In this document: positions 34,807 to 46,360 of the stretch, one piece after another
How the letters are laid out: the number at the start of each line of letters is the position of its first letter
Position numbering within the stretch: the first letter of the stretch is position 1
DNA from: Roseospira goensis
Lineage (GTDB): Bacteria > Pseudomonadota > Alphaproteobacteria > Rhodospirillales > Rhodospirillaceae
Direction: 5' to 3'
Assembly: GCF_014197795.1 (NCBI RefSeq)
Contig: NZ_JACIGI010000003.1
Span: 167,136 to 231,135 of the forward strand
DNA length: 64,000 nt
Made by a program: the position numbers and the translations under genes
Notes under the pieces: model-generated
The model's database searches: none
Seen by the model: only the letters and a program-made list of their open reading frames with translations
What the model was told of the DNA's origin: nothing

Positions 34807-35763
34807 ATGTCCGCCCGCGCCCCGTCCCCTGCGACCACCGGTCTGCCCGCCACGCACGGTGGCGACAACCCGCTCTCCGGCATCGTCATGATGCTGCTGG
34901 CCGTGGCGCTGTTCTCGGTCATGGACACGCTGGCCAAGCTGCTGACAACCGACTTCCCGGCCGCCCAGATCCTGCTGTTCCGGGGCGGCGTGGCGCTGCT
35001 CATCCTGGCGCCGCTGGCCTGGCGGCTGGGCGGCGGGCTCGATCTGGTGCATCAGGCCCGACGGGCGCCCGGCAAGCTGCTGCTGGCCGGCCTGCTGGGG
35101 TTCGGGGCGCTGGCCAGCTTCCTGATGGCGTGGCGCGAGCTGCCGCTGGTGGAGCTGGGCGCGATCCTGTTCGCCGCGCCCTTGATCGTGACCGCGCTGT
35201 CGGTGCCGCTGCTGAAGGAGGCGGTCGGCATTCACCGCTGGAGCGCGGTGGTGGTCGGATTCGCCGGCGTACTGATCGTGCTCCAGCCGGGCGGCGCCGT
35301 GTTCGTGCCGGCGGCGCTTTGGGCCATCGTGGGCACGCTGTTCTATGCGCTGTGGCTGATCAGCCTGCGCACGGCCGGCAAGGCGGTCTCGTCCGTGCTG
35401 GTGGCGGTCACCAACGCCCTCATCATGACGGTGCTGGCGCTTCCGTTCGCGCTCTGGCAGTGGACGCCGCCCAGCCCGGAGCAGGCCGCCGGACTGGTGG
35501 GCATTGGCCTCGTCGGCGGTCTGGCCCAGCTCTGCCTGGTGCGCGCCTTCAGCCTGGCGCCGGCCGCCCTGGTGGCCCCGTTCGACTACAGCTACACGGT
35601 CTATGCCGCGGCGCTGGGGTACGCGGTGTTCGGCGACATTCCGGCGTCGTCGACCTGGCTTGGGCTGGTGCTGCTGACGGCCGCCGGGTTGTACATCATC
35701 CATCGCGAGCGCCTGAACGCCCGCCGCAGCCGGTCACGGGCGCCCGTGACCGGCGGAGAATAG
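34807..35763 (+). CDS. EamA/DMT-family transporter
   Basis: 318 residues from ATG 34807. Ten predicted membrane helices in two EamA repeats: GIVMMLLAVALFSVMDTLAK with ILLFRGGVALL, and LWAIVGTLFYALWLISLRTA with SYTVYAAALGYAVFGDIP. The family exports amino acids, nucleosides and other metabolites across the inner membrane. Substrate unknown. Converges on acnA across 42 bp holding a possible terminator. Confidence 0.9.
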   Translation: MSARAPSPATTGLPATHGGDNPLSGIVMMLLAVALFSVMDTLAKLLTTDFPAAQILLFRGGVALLILAPLAWRLGGGLDLVHQARRAPGKLLLAGLLGFGALASFLMAWRELPLVELGAILFAAPLIVTALSVPLLKEAVGIHRWSAVVVGFAGVLIVLQPGGAVFVPAALWAIVGTLFYALWLISLRTAGKAVSSVLVAVTNALIMTVLALPFALWQWTPPSPEQAAGLVGIGLVGGLAQLCLVRAFSLAPAALVAPFDYSYTVYAAALGYAVFGDIPASSTWLGLVLLTAAGLYIIHRERLNARRSRSRAPVTGGE

Positions 35764-35767
35764 GCGC

Positions 35768-35795
35768 GGGCGGCGGCCCAACCGCCGCCCCCTTT
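35768..35795 (+). terminator. possible terminator after the EamA gene
   Basis: GGGCGGCGG-CCCAA-CCGCCGCCC followed by CCTTTC. Stable stem but poor T-run. Confidence 0.45.
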
Positions 35796-35805
35796 CGCCG
35801 CGCCG

Positions 35806-38484
<2,679 letters not shown>

Positions 38485-38937
38485 GGGCGTCCTCCATCCA
38501 TGACTGTGGTGGTTGCGGGTCCGGGCGCGGCGGCCGAAAGGGCGCGCTTCGGACACGGCGGCCGGGCTGCGGGACCGGACTCGGGGCCTCGGCGCCGTGC
38601 GACGACCGGGTCTTCGATGACGGATGGTCGCTTACCGCATTCCCCCGCCCCTGTCCAGTCGAGGGGGGCTCCGGCGCGCCCTCATATGGTGCCCCTCTGT
38701 CCGAACACCGCTTTTGCGCTAGTTTCCGTAGCGCCTTCAAATACTTTACGCTGTGCCAGACATGGGCCCGTGTCTCTGGAAATGCAAAGGATTGAGGCGC
38801 TTGACCGCAGCGTCGGAAGCGGGGTAACAACGGCCAAAAGCCGGGGGAAGAACAATACCCCGACAAAGCGGTCTCGACCTCAACAAGCGGCCCGGGCAAC
38901 GGGCACGAGACCCAGGGCCAGGGAGGAAACAGCAGGC
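38485..38937. other. divergent control region between acnA and the ABC/CoA-ligase operon
   Basis: 453 bp, no convincing gene. The A/T-richer stretch 38712-38760 is where both promoters are most likely; I could not fix -10/-35 elements. Imperfect hairpins lie at about 38755-38780 and 38842-38865. GGGAGGAAAC before ATG 38938 is a strong ribosome site. Confidence 0.45.
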
Positions 38938-39750
38938 ATGTCCGAAGAGACGGCCATTCTTGAGGTGCGCGGTGTGTCCCTCCAGTTCGGAGGCGTGCGC
39001 GCCTTGTCCGACGTCACCTTCTCGGTGGCGCGCGGTGACCTGTTCGCCATCATCGGCCCCAACGGCGCCGGCAAGACGTCCATGATGAACTGCATCTCGG
39101 GTCGCTACACGCCGACCTCGGGACGCGTCGTGTTCAAGGGGCGCGACGTCACGGGCCTGAAGCCGAACCAGCGCGCTGAGCTGGGCATCGGGCGGACCTT
39201 CCAGAACTTGGCGCTGTTCGGGCACATGAGCGTGCTCGACAACATCATGGTCGGGCGCCATCACCTGGTGAAGAACAACTTCCTTAATGGCGCGCTGTAC
39301 TGGCTGGGCGGTGCCCAGAAGGAAGAACTCGACCACCGCCGCGCGGTCGAGGACATCATCGACTTTCTGGAGATCACGCACATCCGCAAGGCGATGGCGG
39401 GCACGCTCTCCTACGGTCTGCGCAAGCGTGTCGAGCTGGCGCGCGCCATTGCGCTCAGGCCCGACCTGATCCTCCTGGATGAGCCCATGGCGGGCATGAA
39501 CCTGGAGGAAAAGGAGGATATGGCCCGCTTCATCATCGACCTCAACGAGGAGTGGGGCATCACCGTCATCATGATCGAGCACGACATGGGGGTCGTCATG
39601 GACATCTCCCACCGCGTCGCCGTGCTCGATTTCGGGCAGAAGATCGCCGAGGGCCTGCCCGCCGAGATCATGAGCAACCCGCGCGTCAAGACCGCCTACC
39701 TGGGCGAGGACGATGACACGCCGGCGGGCACCGACGAGGAGGTGGCCTGA
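38938..39750 (+). CDS. livG: branched-chain-type ABC transporter ATP-binding protein (LivG)
   Basis: 270 residues from ATG 38938. Walker A GPNGAGKT (about 36-43), signature LSYGLRKRVELARA, Walker B LILLDEP and switch His in IEHDMG. The insert LVKNNFLNGALYW between Walker A and the signature and the C-terminal RVAVLDFGQKIAEGLPAEI are typical of LivG. First gene of an operon that continues with a CoA ligase, LivH, LivM, a binding protein, LivF and a second CoA ligase. Pairs with LivF to power uptake. Confidence 0.95.
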   Translation: MSEETAILEVRGVSLQFGGVRALSDVTFSVARGDLFAIIGPNGAGKTSMMNCISGRYTPTSGRVVFKGRDVTGLKPNQRAELGIGRTFQNLALFGHMSVLDNIMVGRHHLVKNNFLNGALYWLGGAQKEELDHRRAVEDIIDFLEITHIRKAMAGTLSYGLRKRVELARAIALRPDLILLDEPMAGMNLEEKEDMARFIIDLNEEWGITVIMIEHDMGVVMDISHRVAVLDFGQKIAEGLPAEIMSNPRVKTAYLGEDDDTPAGTDEEVA

Positions 39751-41711
39751 TGGCGCGCAAACGCAACCAGAAGACGACACCGGACTACGCCGACATCGGT
39801 CGCTTCGATACGTTTCCGAAGCTGCTGGCCTACAACGCGCGCACCTACCCGACGGAGGTGGTGATGCGCGAGAAGGACTTCGGCATCTGGAACGCGTTCA
39901 CCTTCGCCGACTATCAGCGCAAGGTCCGACAATACGCTCTCGGCCTGCGCGCGCTCGGGATCCAGCGCGGCGACTGCGTCGGCCTGCTGGGCGCCAACCG
40001 GCCGGAATGGGTCTGGGGCGAGGTGGCGGCGCATGCCATCGGGGCCACGTCGCTGGGCATCTACAAGGATGTTCTGGGCGAGGAGGCCGCCTACCTGATC
40101 CAGTATGCCGAGATCACGGCCATCATCTGCGAGGATGAAGAGCAGGTCGACAAGCTGCTGGAACTGGGCGACGACATCGCCTCGGTGCGGGTCATTGTCT
40201 ACTGCGACCCGCGCGGCATGCGGAAGTATGACGATCCGCGCCTGATCTCCGAGGAGGACCTGTGCGCTCGGGGCGACGCGCTCGACCAGGCCGAGCCTGG
40301 CCTGTACGAGGCGGAGGTGGAGAAGGGACAGGGTGACGACGTGACCATTCTGTGCACCACGTCGGGCACCACCAGCAAGCCCAAGCTGGCCATGCTCCAG
40401 TCGGCGCCCTTCCTGCGCCACTGCCTGGACTACCTGCACGCCGACCCCAAGTGTCCGGGCGACGACTACGTCTCGGTGCTGCCCCTGCCCTGGATCATGG
40501 AGCAGGTCTACGTGGTCGGGCAGCAGCTCATCGCCCGCAACGTCGTCAACTTCGTCGAGGACGAGGAGACCACGATGGCCGATCTGCGCGAGATCGGCCC
40601 CACCTTCGTCCTGCTGGCGCCGCGCGTGTGGGAGAGCATCGCCGCCGAAATCCGGGCGCGCATGATGGACAGCACTCCGTTCAAGCGCTTCATGTACGAC
40701 CTGGGCACGAAGATCGGCCTCAAGGCGCTGGAGCAGAAGCGGCGTTCCTGGTTCGCCGACGCCATCCTGTTCCGCGCCCTGCGCGACCGCTACGGCTTCT
40801 CGTTCCTGACCTCGGCCGCCACCGGCGGGGCGGCCATGGGACCGGAGACCTTCAAGTTCTTCCATGCCATGGGTGTCCCGCTGAAGCAGATCTACGGCCA
40901 GACCGAGCTGTCCGGCGCCTACACCATCCACCGCAGCGACGATATCGACCCGGAGACGGTGGGGATCGCCTTCGATCAGGCCGAAGTGCGCATCGACAGG
41001 CCCGACGAGCAGGGCGTGGGCGAGATCGTGGGCCGCAGCCAGGGCATGTTCCTCGGCTACTACCGCAACGAAGACGCCACCAACGCCGACAAGCGCGACG
41101 GCTGGATGTACACCGGCGATGCCGGCTACATCGACAAGCGGACCGGCCACCTGGTGGTGATCGACCGGGTCAAGGACCTGGCGAACACATCCACGGGGGT
41201 CCGGTTCTCACCGCAGTACATCGAGAACAAGCTGAAGTTCTCGCCCTTTATCGCGGAGGCGGTGATCCTGGGGCGCGACCTCCCCTATCTGGCGGCCATG
41301 ATCTGCATCCGCTGGTCCATCGTCTCCAAGTGGGCCGAGCAGAAGAACATCGCGTTCACCAACTACACCAACCTGTCGGCCCGCCCGGAGGTCTACGCGC
41401 TGCTGCGCGACGAGGTGGAGCGCGTGAACGAGACGCTGCCGGAAGCCCAGCGCATCCGCAAGTTCCTGCTGCTGTACAAGGAACTGGATCCGGACGACGG
41501 CGAGCTGACGCGGACCCGCAAGGTGCGCCGCGGCGTCATCGCGGAGCGGTATGCGCGCGAGATCGAGGCCATCTACGCGGACCGCGACGCCATCGACGTC
41601 GATACGACCATCACCTTCCAGGACGGCAGCACCGCGCGCATCCAGACCCAGTTGCGGGTGGAGACGCTGTTGCCGCCGGACGATCCGACGACCCGGCAGG
41701 CGGCGGAATAG
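39750..41711 (+). CDS. AMP-dependent acyl-CoA synthetase (long-chain type)
   Basis: 653 residues from ATG 39750, which overlaps the livG stop (TGATG). ANL-enzyme motifs: P-loop-like TTSGTTSKPK (about 205), YGQTE (about 385), YTGDAGYIDKRTGHLVVIDR (adenylate-binding), and a C-terminal domain with RTRKVRRG. This places it with long-chain/bacterial 'AMP-binding' ligases (FadD15-like). It activates a carboxylic acid to its CoA ester. Being stitched into the ABC operon suggests it activates the imported substrate on entry. Chain type cannot be read from sequence. Confidence 0.92.
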   Translation: MARKRNQKTTPDYADIGRFDTFPKLLAYNARTYPTEVVMREKDFGIWNAFTFADYQRKVRQYALGLRALGIQRGDCVGLLGANRPEWVWGEVAAHAIGATSLGIYKDVLGEEAAYLIQYAEITAIICEDEEQVDKLLELGDDIASVRVIVYCDPRGMRKYDDPRLISEEDLCARGDALDQAEPGLYEAEVEKGQGDDVTILCTTSGTTSKPKLAMLQSAPFLRHCLDYLHADPKCPGDDYVSVLPLPWIMEQVYVVGQQLIARNVVNFVEDEETTMADLREIGPTFVLLAPRVWESIAAEIRARMMDSTPFKRFMYDLGTKIGLKALEQKRRSWFADAILFRALRDRYGFSFLTSAATGGAAMGPETFKFFHAMGVPLKQIYGQTELSGAYTIHRSDDIDPETVGIAFDQAEVRIDRPDEQGVGEIVGRSQGMFLGYYRNEDATNADKRDGWMYTGDAGYIDKRTGHLVVIDRVKDLANTSTGVRFSPQYIENKLKFSPFIAEAVILGRDLPYLAAMICIRWSIVSKWAEQKNIAFTNYTNLSARPEVYALLRDEVERVNETLPEAQRIRKFLLLYKELDPDDGELTRTRKVRRGVIAERYAREIEAIYADRDAIDVDTTITFQDGSTARIQTQLRVETLLPPDDPTTRQAAE

Positions 41712-41843
41712 CGGTCGTGCGTCCGCGTCCCGGTCGGTGACCAGCCGAAGCCCGGATCGCGGCGCCGGACCCGCACCAACCAAGCACAACAGGACGGCAT
41801 CCGCCGCCGACGCGGCGACGCGGGCGCCCTGGGGAGGACCGGG

Positions 41844-42731
41844 ATGGACCTGTTCTTTCAACTCTTGATCAATGGGATCATCGTTGGCACGCTTTACGGC
41901 GTCGTCGCGATGTGCTTCGTGTTGATCTACAAGTCGACCCAGGTGGTCAACTTCGCGCAGGGTGAGTTCCTGCTGATCGGTGCGTGGATCTGCTGGTACA
42001 TTTTGGTGCAGTTCCAAATTCCGTTCGTGTTCGGCTTCCTCTTGACCCTGGCGTTCATGGCAGGGCTCGGCATCTTCATTCAGATGGTGGTGCTGCGGCC
42101 GATGATCGGCGAGCCGATCATTTCCGTGATCATGGTGACCATCGGTCTGTCCATCTTCACACGTGCCCTGGCCAACTGGTTGTTCGGGCAGAACGCGGTG
42201 GGCTTTCCGGAAGTCTTCTCTATGAAAGCGGTCAATATCGGCGGGCTGTATGTGCAGCCGGCTTACCTGATGAGCTTCGTGATCTCGCTCATCATCATGG
42301 CCGGTTTCTTCTATTTCTTCAAATACAGTCGCTACGGCCTCGCCATGCGCGCCACCGCCTTCAATCAACAGGTCGCGCAGTCGCTGGGCATCTCGGTCAA
42401 GCATGTGTTCGCCATGGCCTGGGCCATCTCGGCCATGGTCTCGGCCCTGGCCGGGGTGGTCGTGGGCATGGTCAACGGGGTGTCCTCGGCGCTGTCCTTC
42501 ATTGGCATCAAGGTGTTCCCGGCCGTCATCCTGGGCGGGCTGGACTCCATCGTCGGCGCGGTCGTGGGCGGTCTGATCGTGGGTGTGCTGGAGAACATGG
42601 CCGAGTACGTGGACGGCCAGTTCCTGCACTGGGGCAACATGCTGACCATCGCGCCGTTCTGGGTGCTCATTATCATCCTGGTGGTGAAGCCCTACGGCCT
42701 GTTCGGCACCAAGGACATCGAACGCGTCTAG
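41844..42731 (+). CDS. livH: branched-chain-type ABC transporter permease (LivH)
   Basis: 295 residues, about eight membrane helices. LivH markers: LINGIIVGTLYGVVAMCFVL at the N-terminus, NFAQGEFLLIGAW, RYGLAMRATAFNQQVAQSLG (the coupling helix) and FPAVILGGLDSIVGAVVGG. Forms the inner-membrane channel with LivM. 132 bp after the acyl-CoA synthetase gene. Confidence 0.95.
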   Translation: MDLFFQLLINGIIVGTLYGVVAMCFVLIYKSTQVVNFAQGEFLLIGAWICWYILVQFQIPFVFGFLLTLAFMAGLGIFIQMVVLRPMIGEPIISVIMVTIGLSIFTRALANWLFGQNAVGFPEVFSMKAVNIGGLYVQPAYLMSFVISLIIMAGFFYFFKYSRYGLAMRATAFNQQVAQSLGISVKHVFAMAWAISAMVSALAGVVVGMVNGVSSALSFIGIKVFPAVILGGLDSIVGAVVGGLIVGVLENMAEYVDGQFLHWGNMLTIAPFWVLIIILVVKPYGLFGTKDIERV

Positions 42732-42737
42732 GGCGGC

Positions 42738-42777
42738 GCGTGACCCGGGCGGATCGCGATCCGGGTCCGGGTCACGC
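42738..42777 (+). repeat. intercistronic hairpin between livH and livM
   Basis: GCGTGACCCG (42738-42747) pairs with CGGGTCACGC (42768-42777); the loop holds the palindrome GGATCGCGATCC. No T-run; likely an mRNA-stability hairpin. Confidence 0.7.
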
Positions 42778-42809
42778 ACGGGGCACGCGGACGGGGAGAG
42801 AGAGAAACC

Positions 42810-43943
42810 ATGGCCACAATGAGCCTGCGCCCCTGTGGCGATTTCCGCACCACCTATCGCCAGGACACGGCGATCTTCGACACCCGCAACAGCCGCTGGG
42901 CGATGATCCTGTTCCTCGCGGCGGTGTATGTGCTGGTCCTGATCCCGATCCTGGCGCCCGGCATCGAGGAAACGCCGGTGCTGGGCAGCCTGTTCTGGCC
43001 GTTCTACAACGCCCAGTATCTCAGCCTGGCGATCCAGGTCTGCTACTGGGGCATTGCCGCCCTCGGCCTGAACATCCTGGTCGGCTTCACCGGCCAGATC
43101 TCGCTCGGCCATGCCGCCTTCTTCGGCATCGGCGCGTTCGCGTCGGCCTACCTGAACAACACCTACGGCATCCCGGTCGTGGTCTCGATCCTGCTGGCGG
43201 GCATCGTCACCGCCATCGTGGGCCTGTTCTTCGGCAGCCCGGCGGCGCGCATCAAGGGCCTGTACCTGGCCATCGCCACCCTGGCCGCGCAGTTCATCAT
43301 CGAGGACCTGTTCATCCGCCTGGAGTGGTTCACCGGCGGCTCGTCGGGGTCCCTGGCGAACCCCATCGCGCTGTTCGGCGTGACCTTCGACACCGATCAG
43401 AAGTTCTTCCTGTTCGCCCTCACCCTGACCATCATTCTGTATGTCCTGGCCGCCAACCTGATGCGCACCCGCGACGGCCGCGCCTTCGTGGCGGTGCGCG
43501 ACCACTACCTCTCGGCCGAGGTGATGGGCATCAACCTGACCAAGTACCGCATCCTGTCGTTCGGCATTTCGGCGTTCTACGCCGGCATCGGCGGGGCGCT
43601 GTACGGGCACTATCTCGGCTTCGTGTCCGCCGAGGGCTTCACCATCCTGCTGTCGATCCAGTTCCTCGGCATCATCATCATCGGCGGCCTGGGATCCGTG
43701 ATGGGCGCCATGCTGGGCACCATCTTCATGGTGCTGCTGCCGGTGGTCATGGCCGGCGGCGTGGACGTCATCGCGGCGACCGAATGGGGCAACACCCCGA
43801 TGATCACCAACGGTCTGGCCTTCTTCAAGGAGATGGCGATCGGGGCTGCGATCATCCTGTTCCTGATCTTCGAACCGGACGGACTGGCGCATCGGTGGCG
43901 CCTGATCAAGGCTTACTGGAAGCTGTATCCGTTCTCATATTAG
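42810..43943 (+). CDS. livM: branched-chain-type ABC transporter permease (LivM)
   Basis: 377 residues with about ten helices. LivM markers: LNILVGFTGQISLGHAAFFGIGAF, KGLYLAIATLAAQFI, GRAFVAVRDHYLSAEVMGIN (coupling helix) and FLGIIIIGGLGSVMGAMLG. An N-terminal cytoplasmic tail of about 30 residues (DFRTTYRQDTAIF) precedes the first helix, longer than usual. Partner of LivH. Confidence 0.95.
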   Translation: MATMSLRPCGDFRTTYRQDTAIFDTRNSRWAMILFLAAVYVLVLIPILAPGIEETPVLGSLFWPFYNAQYLSLAIQVCYWGIAALGLNILVGFTGQISLGHAAFFGIGAFASAYLNNTYGIPVVVSILLAGIVTAIVGLFFGSPAARIKGLYLAIATLAAQFIIEDLFIRLEWFTGGSSGSLANPIALFGVTFDTDQKFFLFALTLTIILYVLAANLMRTRDGRAFVAVRDHYLSAEVMGINLTKYRILSFGISAFYAGIGGALYGHYLGFVSAEGFTILLSIQFLGIIIIGGLGSVMGAMLGTIFMVLLPVVMAGGVDVIAATEWGNTPMITNGLAFFKEMAIGAAIILFLIFEPDGLAHRWRLIKAYWKLYPFSY

Positions 43944-43976
43944 GGACGACCGGGCGCGGCGTCAGCGCGCCGTCCC
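43943..43976 (+). repeat. intercistronic hairpin between livM and the binding-protein gene
   Basis: Outer GGGACG/CGTCCC and inner GGCGCG/CGCGCC arms. No T-run. Lies between a permease and the highly needed binding protein, where such hairpins often protect the downstream message. Confidence 0.6.
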
Positions 43977-44039
43977 GACCCAAAGAAACAAGAACACACA
44001 AACCGCATCATGCGACCTGGAACTCGGAGGAAACCCATC

Positions 44040-45281
44040 ATGCGCAAGACGATTTCCCTGGCCTGCGCCACCAGCCTCGCCGCGCTCGCCGCCGCGGGCC
44101 CCGCCCAGGCCCAGGAGTCCGTGTTTGTCGGCCACCTCATGGACATCACGGGGGCGACCGGCTTCGTCGGCAAGTTCTACGGCCCGGCCGTGCGCGACGC
44201 CGTCACCTACATCAACGCCAACGGCGGCGTCGACGGCACCATGATCGACATGGACAGCGTGGACTACGCCTATGAGATCCCGCGTGCGATCCAGTTCTAC
44301 AAGAAGTGGACGCAGCAGGACATGGTCGCCATGCAAGGGTGGGGCACCGGCGACACCGAAGCCCTCATCAGCTTCGTCGCCAAGGACGAAATCCCGGTCT
44401 GGTCGGCGTCCTACTCCGGCCACCTGACCGACCCGACCGGCAAGAACCCGGACACCAAGAAGCCGGCACCCTACAACTTCTTCTACGGGCCGTCCTACTC
44501 CGACGGCTGCCGCGCCCTCGCGCAGTGGGCGATGGAGGACTGGGAGGCCAAGGGCGGCGAGGGCACACCCAAGTTCGTGCACACCGGCGACAACCACCCC
44601 TACCCCAATGCGCCCAAGGAGGCCTGCGCGGCCTACGCCGAGGAACTCGGCTTCGAGGTGCTGAACCCGGTGGTGGTCTCGCTCAAGCCGGGCGACTTCA
44701 AGGCGCAGTGCCTGACCATCAAGGAGAACGGGGCGAACTACGCCTACATCGGCAACCTCGGTCCGTCGGTGGTTTCGCTGTTCAAGTCCTGCGACACCGT
44801 CGGCACCGACGTGCAGTTCATGGCCAATATCTGGGGCGGCGACCACAAGACCATGGAAGCCATCGGCGACACCGACCGCAACCTGATCTTCGTCGCCGCC
44901 AATGCCTTCTGGGGCTCCGACGCGCCGGGCATGGAAACCGTGCGCGCCATCTCCGAGATGGCCGACCCCGACGTCGACTTCCGCACGCATCACTACATCC
45001 GCGGCATCTGCACCGCCTACTACATGAAGGAGGCGATGGCGTGGGCCAAGGCCAACGGCGGCATCACCGGCCCCAACATCAAGCAGGGCATGTACGCCCG
45101 TGAGGACTGGGTGCCCGAAGGCCTGGAGGGCGTGTGCATCCCGTCGACCTGGACGGCGGAAGACCACCGCGGCACGATGACCGTGAACGTCTATCGCGGC
45201 ACCAACGTCGAGGGCGACATCGGCATCGAGCGCGTCGCCCAGACCACCCTGCCCCGCCGTGACGACTGGCTGGGCTGGTAA
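44040..45281 (+). CDS. ABC transporter periplasmic binding protein (Leu/Ile/Val-binding family)
   Basis: 413 residues from ATG 44040 (CGGAGGAAAC before it). Signal peptide MRKTISLACATSLAALAAAG...AQA, cleavage about residue 24. Periplasmic-binding fold I: FVGHLMDITGATGFVGKFYG, DAVTYINANGGV, and SYSDGCRALAQWAMEDW in the hinge region. The ligand pocket lacks the YGPLFANVTL-like features of amino acid binders that I can recall, so the ligand is open; CoA ligases in the operon favour an aliphatic or aromatic acid. Confidence 0.92.
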   Translation: MRKTISLACATSLAALAAAGPAQAQESVFVGHLMDITGATGFVGKFYGPAVRDAVTYINANGGVDGTMIDMDSVDYAYEIPRAIQFYKKWTQQDMVAMQGWGTGDTEALISFVAKDEIPVWSASYSGHLTDPTGKNPDTKKPAPYNFFYGPSYSDGCRALAQWAMEDWEAKGGEGTPKFVHTGDNHPYPNAPKEACAAYAEELGFEVLNPVVVSLKPGDFKAQCLTIKENGANYAYIGNLGPSVVSLFKSCDTVGTDVQFMANIWGGDHKTMEAIGDTDRNLIFVAANAFWGSDAPGMETVRAISEMADPDVDFRTHHYIRGICTAYYMKEAMAWAKANGGITGPNIKQGMYAREDWVPEGLEGVCIPSTWTAEDHRGTMTVNVYRGTNVEGDIGIERVAQTTLPRRDDWLGW

Positions 45282-45293
45282 GGACCCCTGCCT

Positions 45294-45348
45294 GCGGGCG
45301 TCGCCCCCCGGTCCGGCCGCGCGCCGGCCCGGGGTGTGCGGCGCCCGC
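45294..45348 (+). repeat. long hairpin after the binding-protein gene
   Basis: Outer GCGGGCG/CGCCCGC and inner CCCCGG/CCGGGG arms, 12 nt after the stop. May stabilise the upstream binding-protein message or attenuate read-through into livF. Confidence 0.6.
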
Positions 45349-45400
45349 CGTCTTCCCCGCTCCCCCCTTCTTTCCTGTCACGTGCCAGAGGACCGGACCC

Positions 45401-46249
45401 ATGGCCCCTGCCGCCGCCGCGACCGCCGAAAGCCCGTCCGCCGCGCCCGCGCGCGAACCCATCCTGTCGGTGAACAACATCGAGGTCGTCTATGATGACG
45501 TCATCCTGGTGCTGCGCGGCGTCAGCCTGGATGTGCCCGAAGGCGAGGTCGTCACCCTGCTGGGGCCGAACGGCGCCGGCAAGACCACGACGCTCAAGGC
45601 CATCTCCGGCCTGCTGCGCACCGAAAACGGCGAGGTCACGCGCGGCGAGGTGCGGTTCATGGGCGAGAACATCGCCAACATGGCGCCGGAGCAGATCGTG
45701 CGGAAGGGCATCTTCCAGGTGATGGAGGGCCGCCGCATCGTCGAGGACATGACGGTCGTCGAAAACCTGCGCCTGGGGGCCTATACCCGCAAGGATGGTG
45801 CATCTGCGGTCAAGCGTGACCTGGAGATGGTGCTGGACTACTTCCCGCGCCTGCGCGAGCGCACCGGGCTGGCCGGCTACCTCTCGGGCGGGGAACAACA
45901 GATGCTGGCCATCGGCCGCGCTATGATGGCCCGGCCCAAGCTGATCCTGCTGGACGAGCCGTCGATGGGCCTGGCCCCGCTGCTGGTCAAGGAGGTGTTC
46001 AACATCATCCGCCAGCTCAACCGAGAGCTGAACATGACCACGCTCCTGGTGGAGCAGAACGCCAAGATGGCGCTTGGCGCCGCGTCCTATGGCTACATCA
46101 TGGAGTCGGGCAAGATCGTCATGGACGGCGCCCAGCAGGACCTCCTGGACAACGAGGACGTCAAGGAATTCTACCTCGGCGGCGGCGGCGAGCACCGCAA
46201 GTCGTTCAAGAACCTGAAGTCCTACAAGCGCCGCAAGCGCTGGCTGTAA
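45401..46249 (+). CDS. livF: branched-chain-type ABC transporter ATP-binding protein (LivF)
   Basis: 282 residues. N-terminal 20 residues are Ala/Pro-rich, then ILSVNNIEVVYDD, Walker A GPNGAGKT, LivF marker VMEGRRIVEDMTVVENL, signature LSGGEQQMLAIGRAM, Walker B LILLDEP and switch region LLVEQNA. The basic C-terminus (SYKRRKRWL) extends beyond the usual LivF. Second ATPase of the transporter. Confidence 0.95.
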   Translation: MAPAAAATAESPSAAPAREPILSVNNIEVVYDDVILVLRGVSLDVPEGEVVTLLGPNGAGKTTTLKAISGLLRTENGEVTRGEVRFMGENIANMAPEQIVRKGIFQVMEGRRIVEDMTVVENLRLGAYTRKDGASAVKRDLEMVLDYFPRLRERTGLAGYLSGGEQQMLAIGRAMMARPKLILLDEPSMGLAPLLVKEVFNIIRQLNRELNMTTLLVEQNAKMALGAASYGYIMESGKIVMDGAQQDLLDNEDVKEFYLGGGGEHRKSFKNLKSYKRRKRWL

Positions 46250-46360
46250 CCCGCGACGTGTCGTAGGGTGAGCGCGCGCGCCCCGCGCCCGCCGCCACGG
46301 CCGGCCTGCCGCCGCCAGAGACCCGCCGCTCCCCCCTTTCGGACTCAGGGACCGCGTTCC

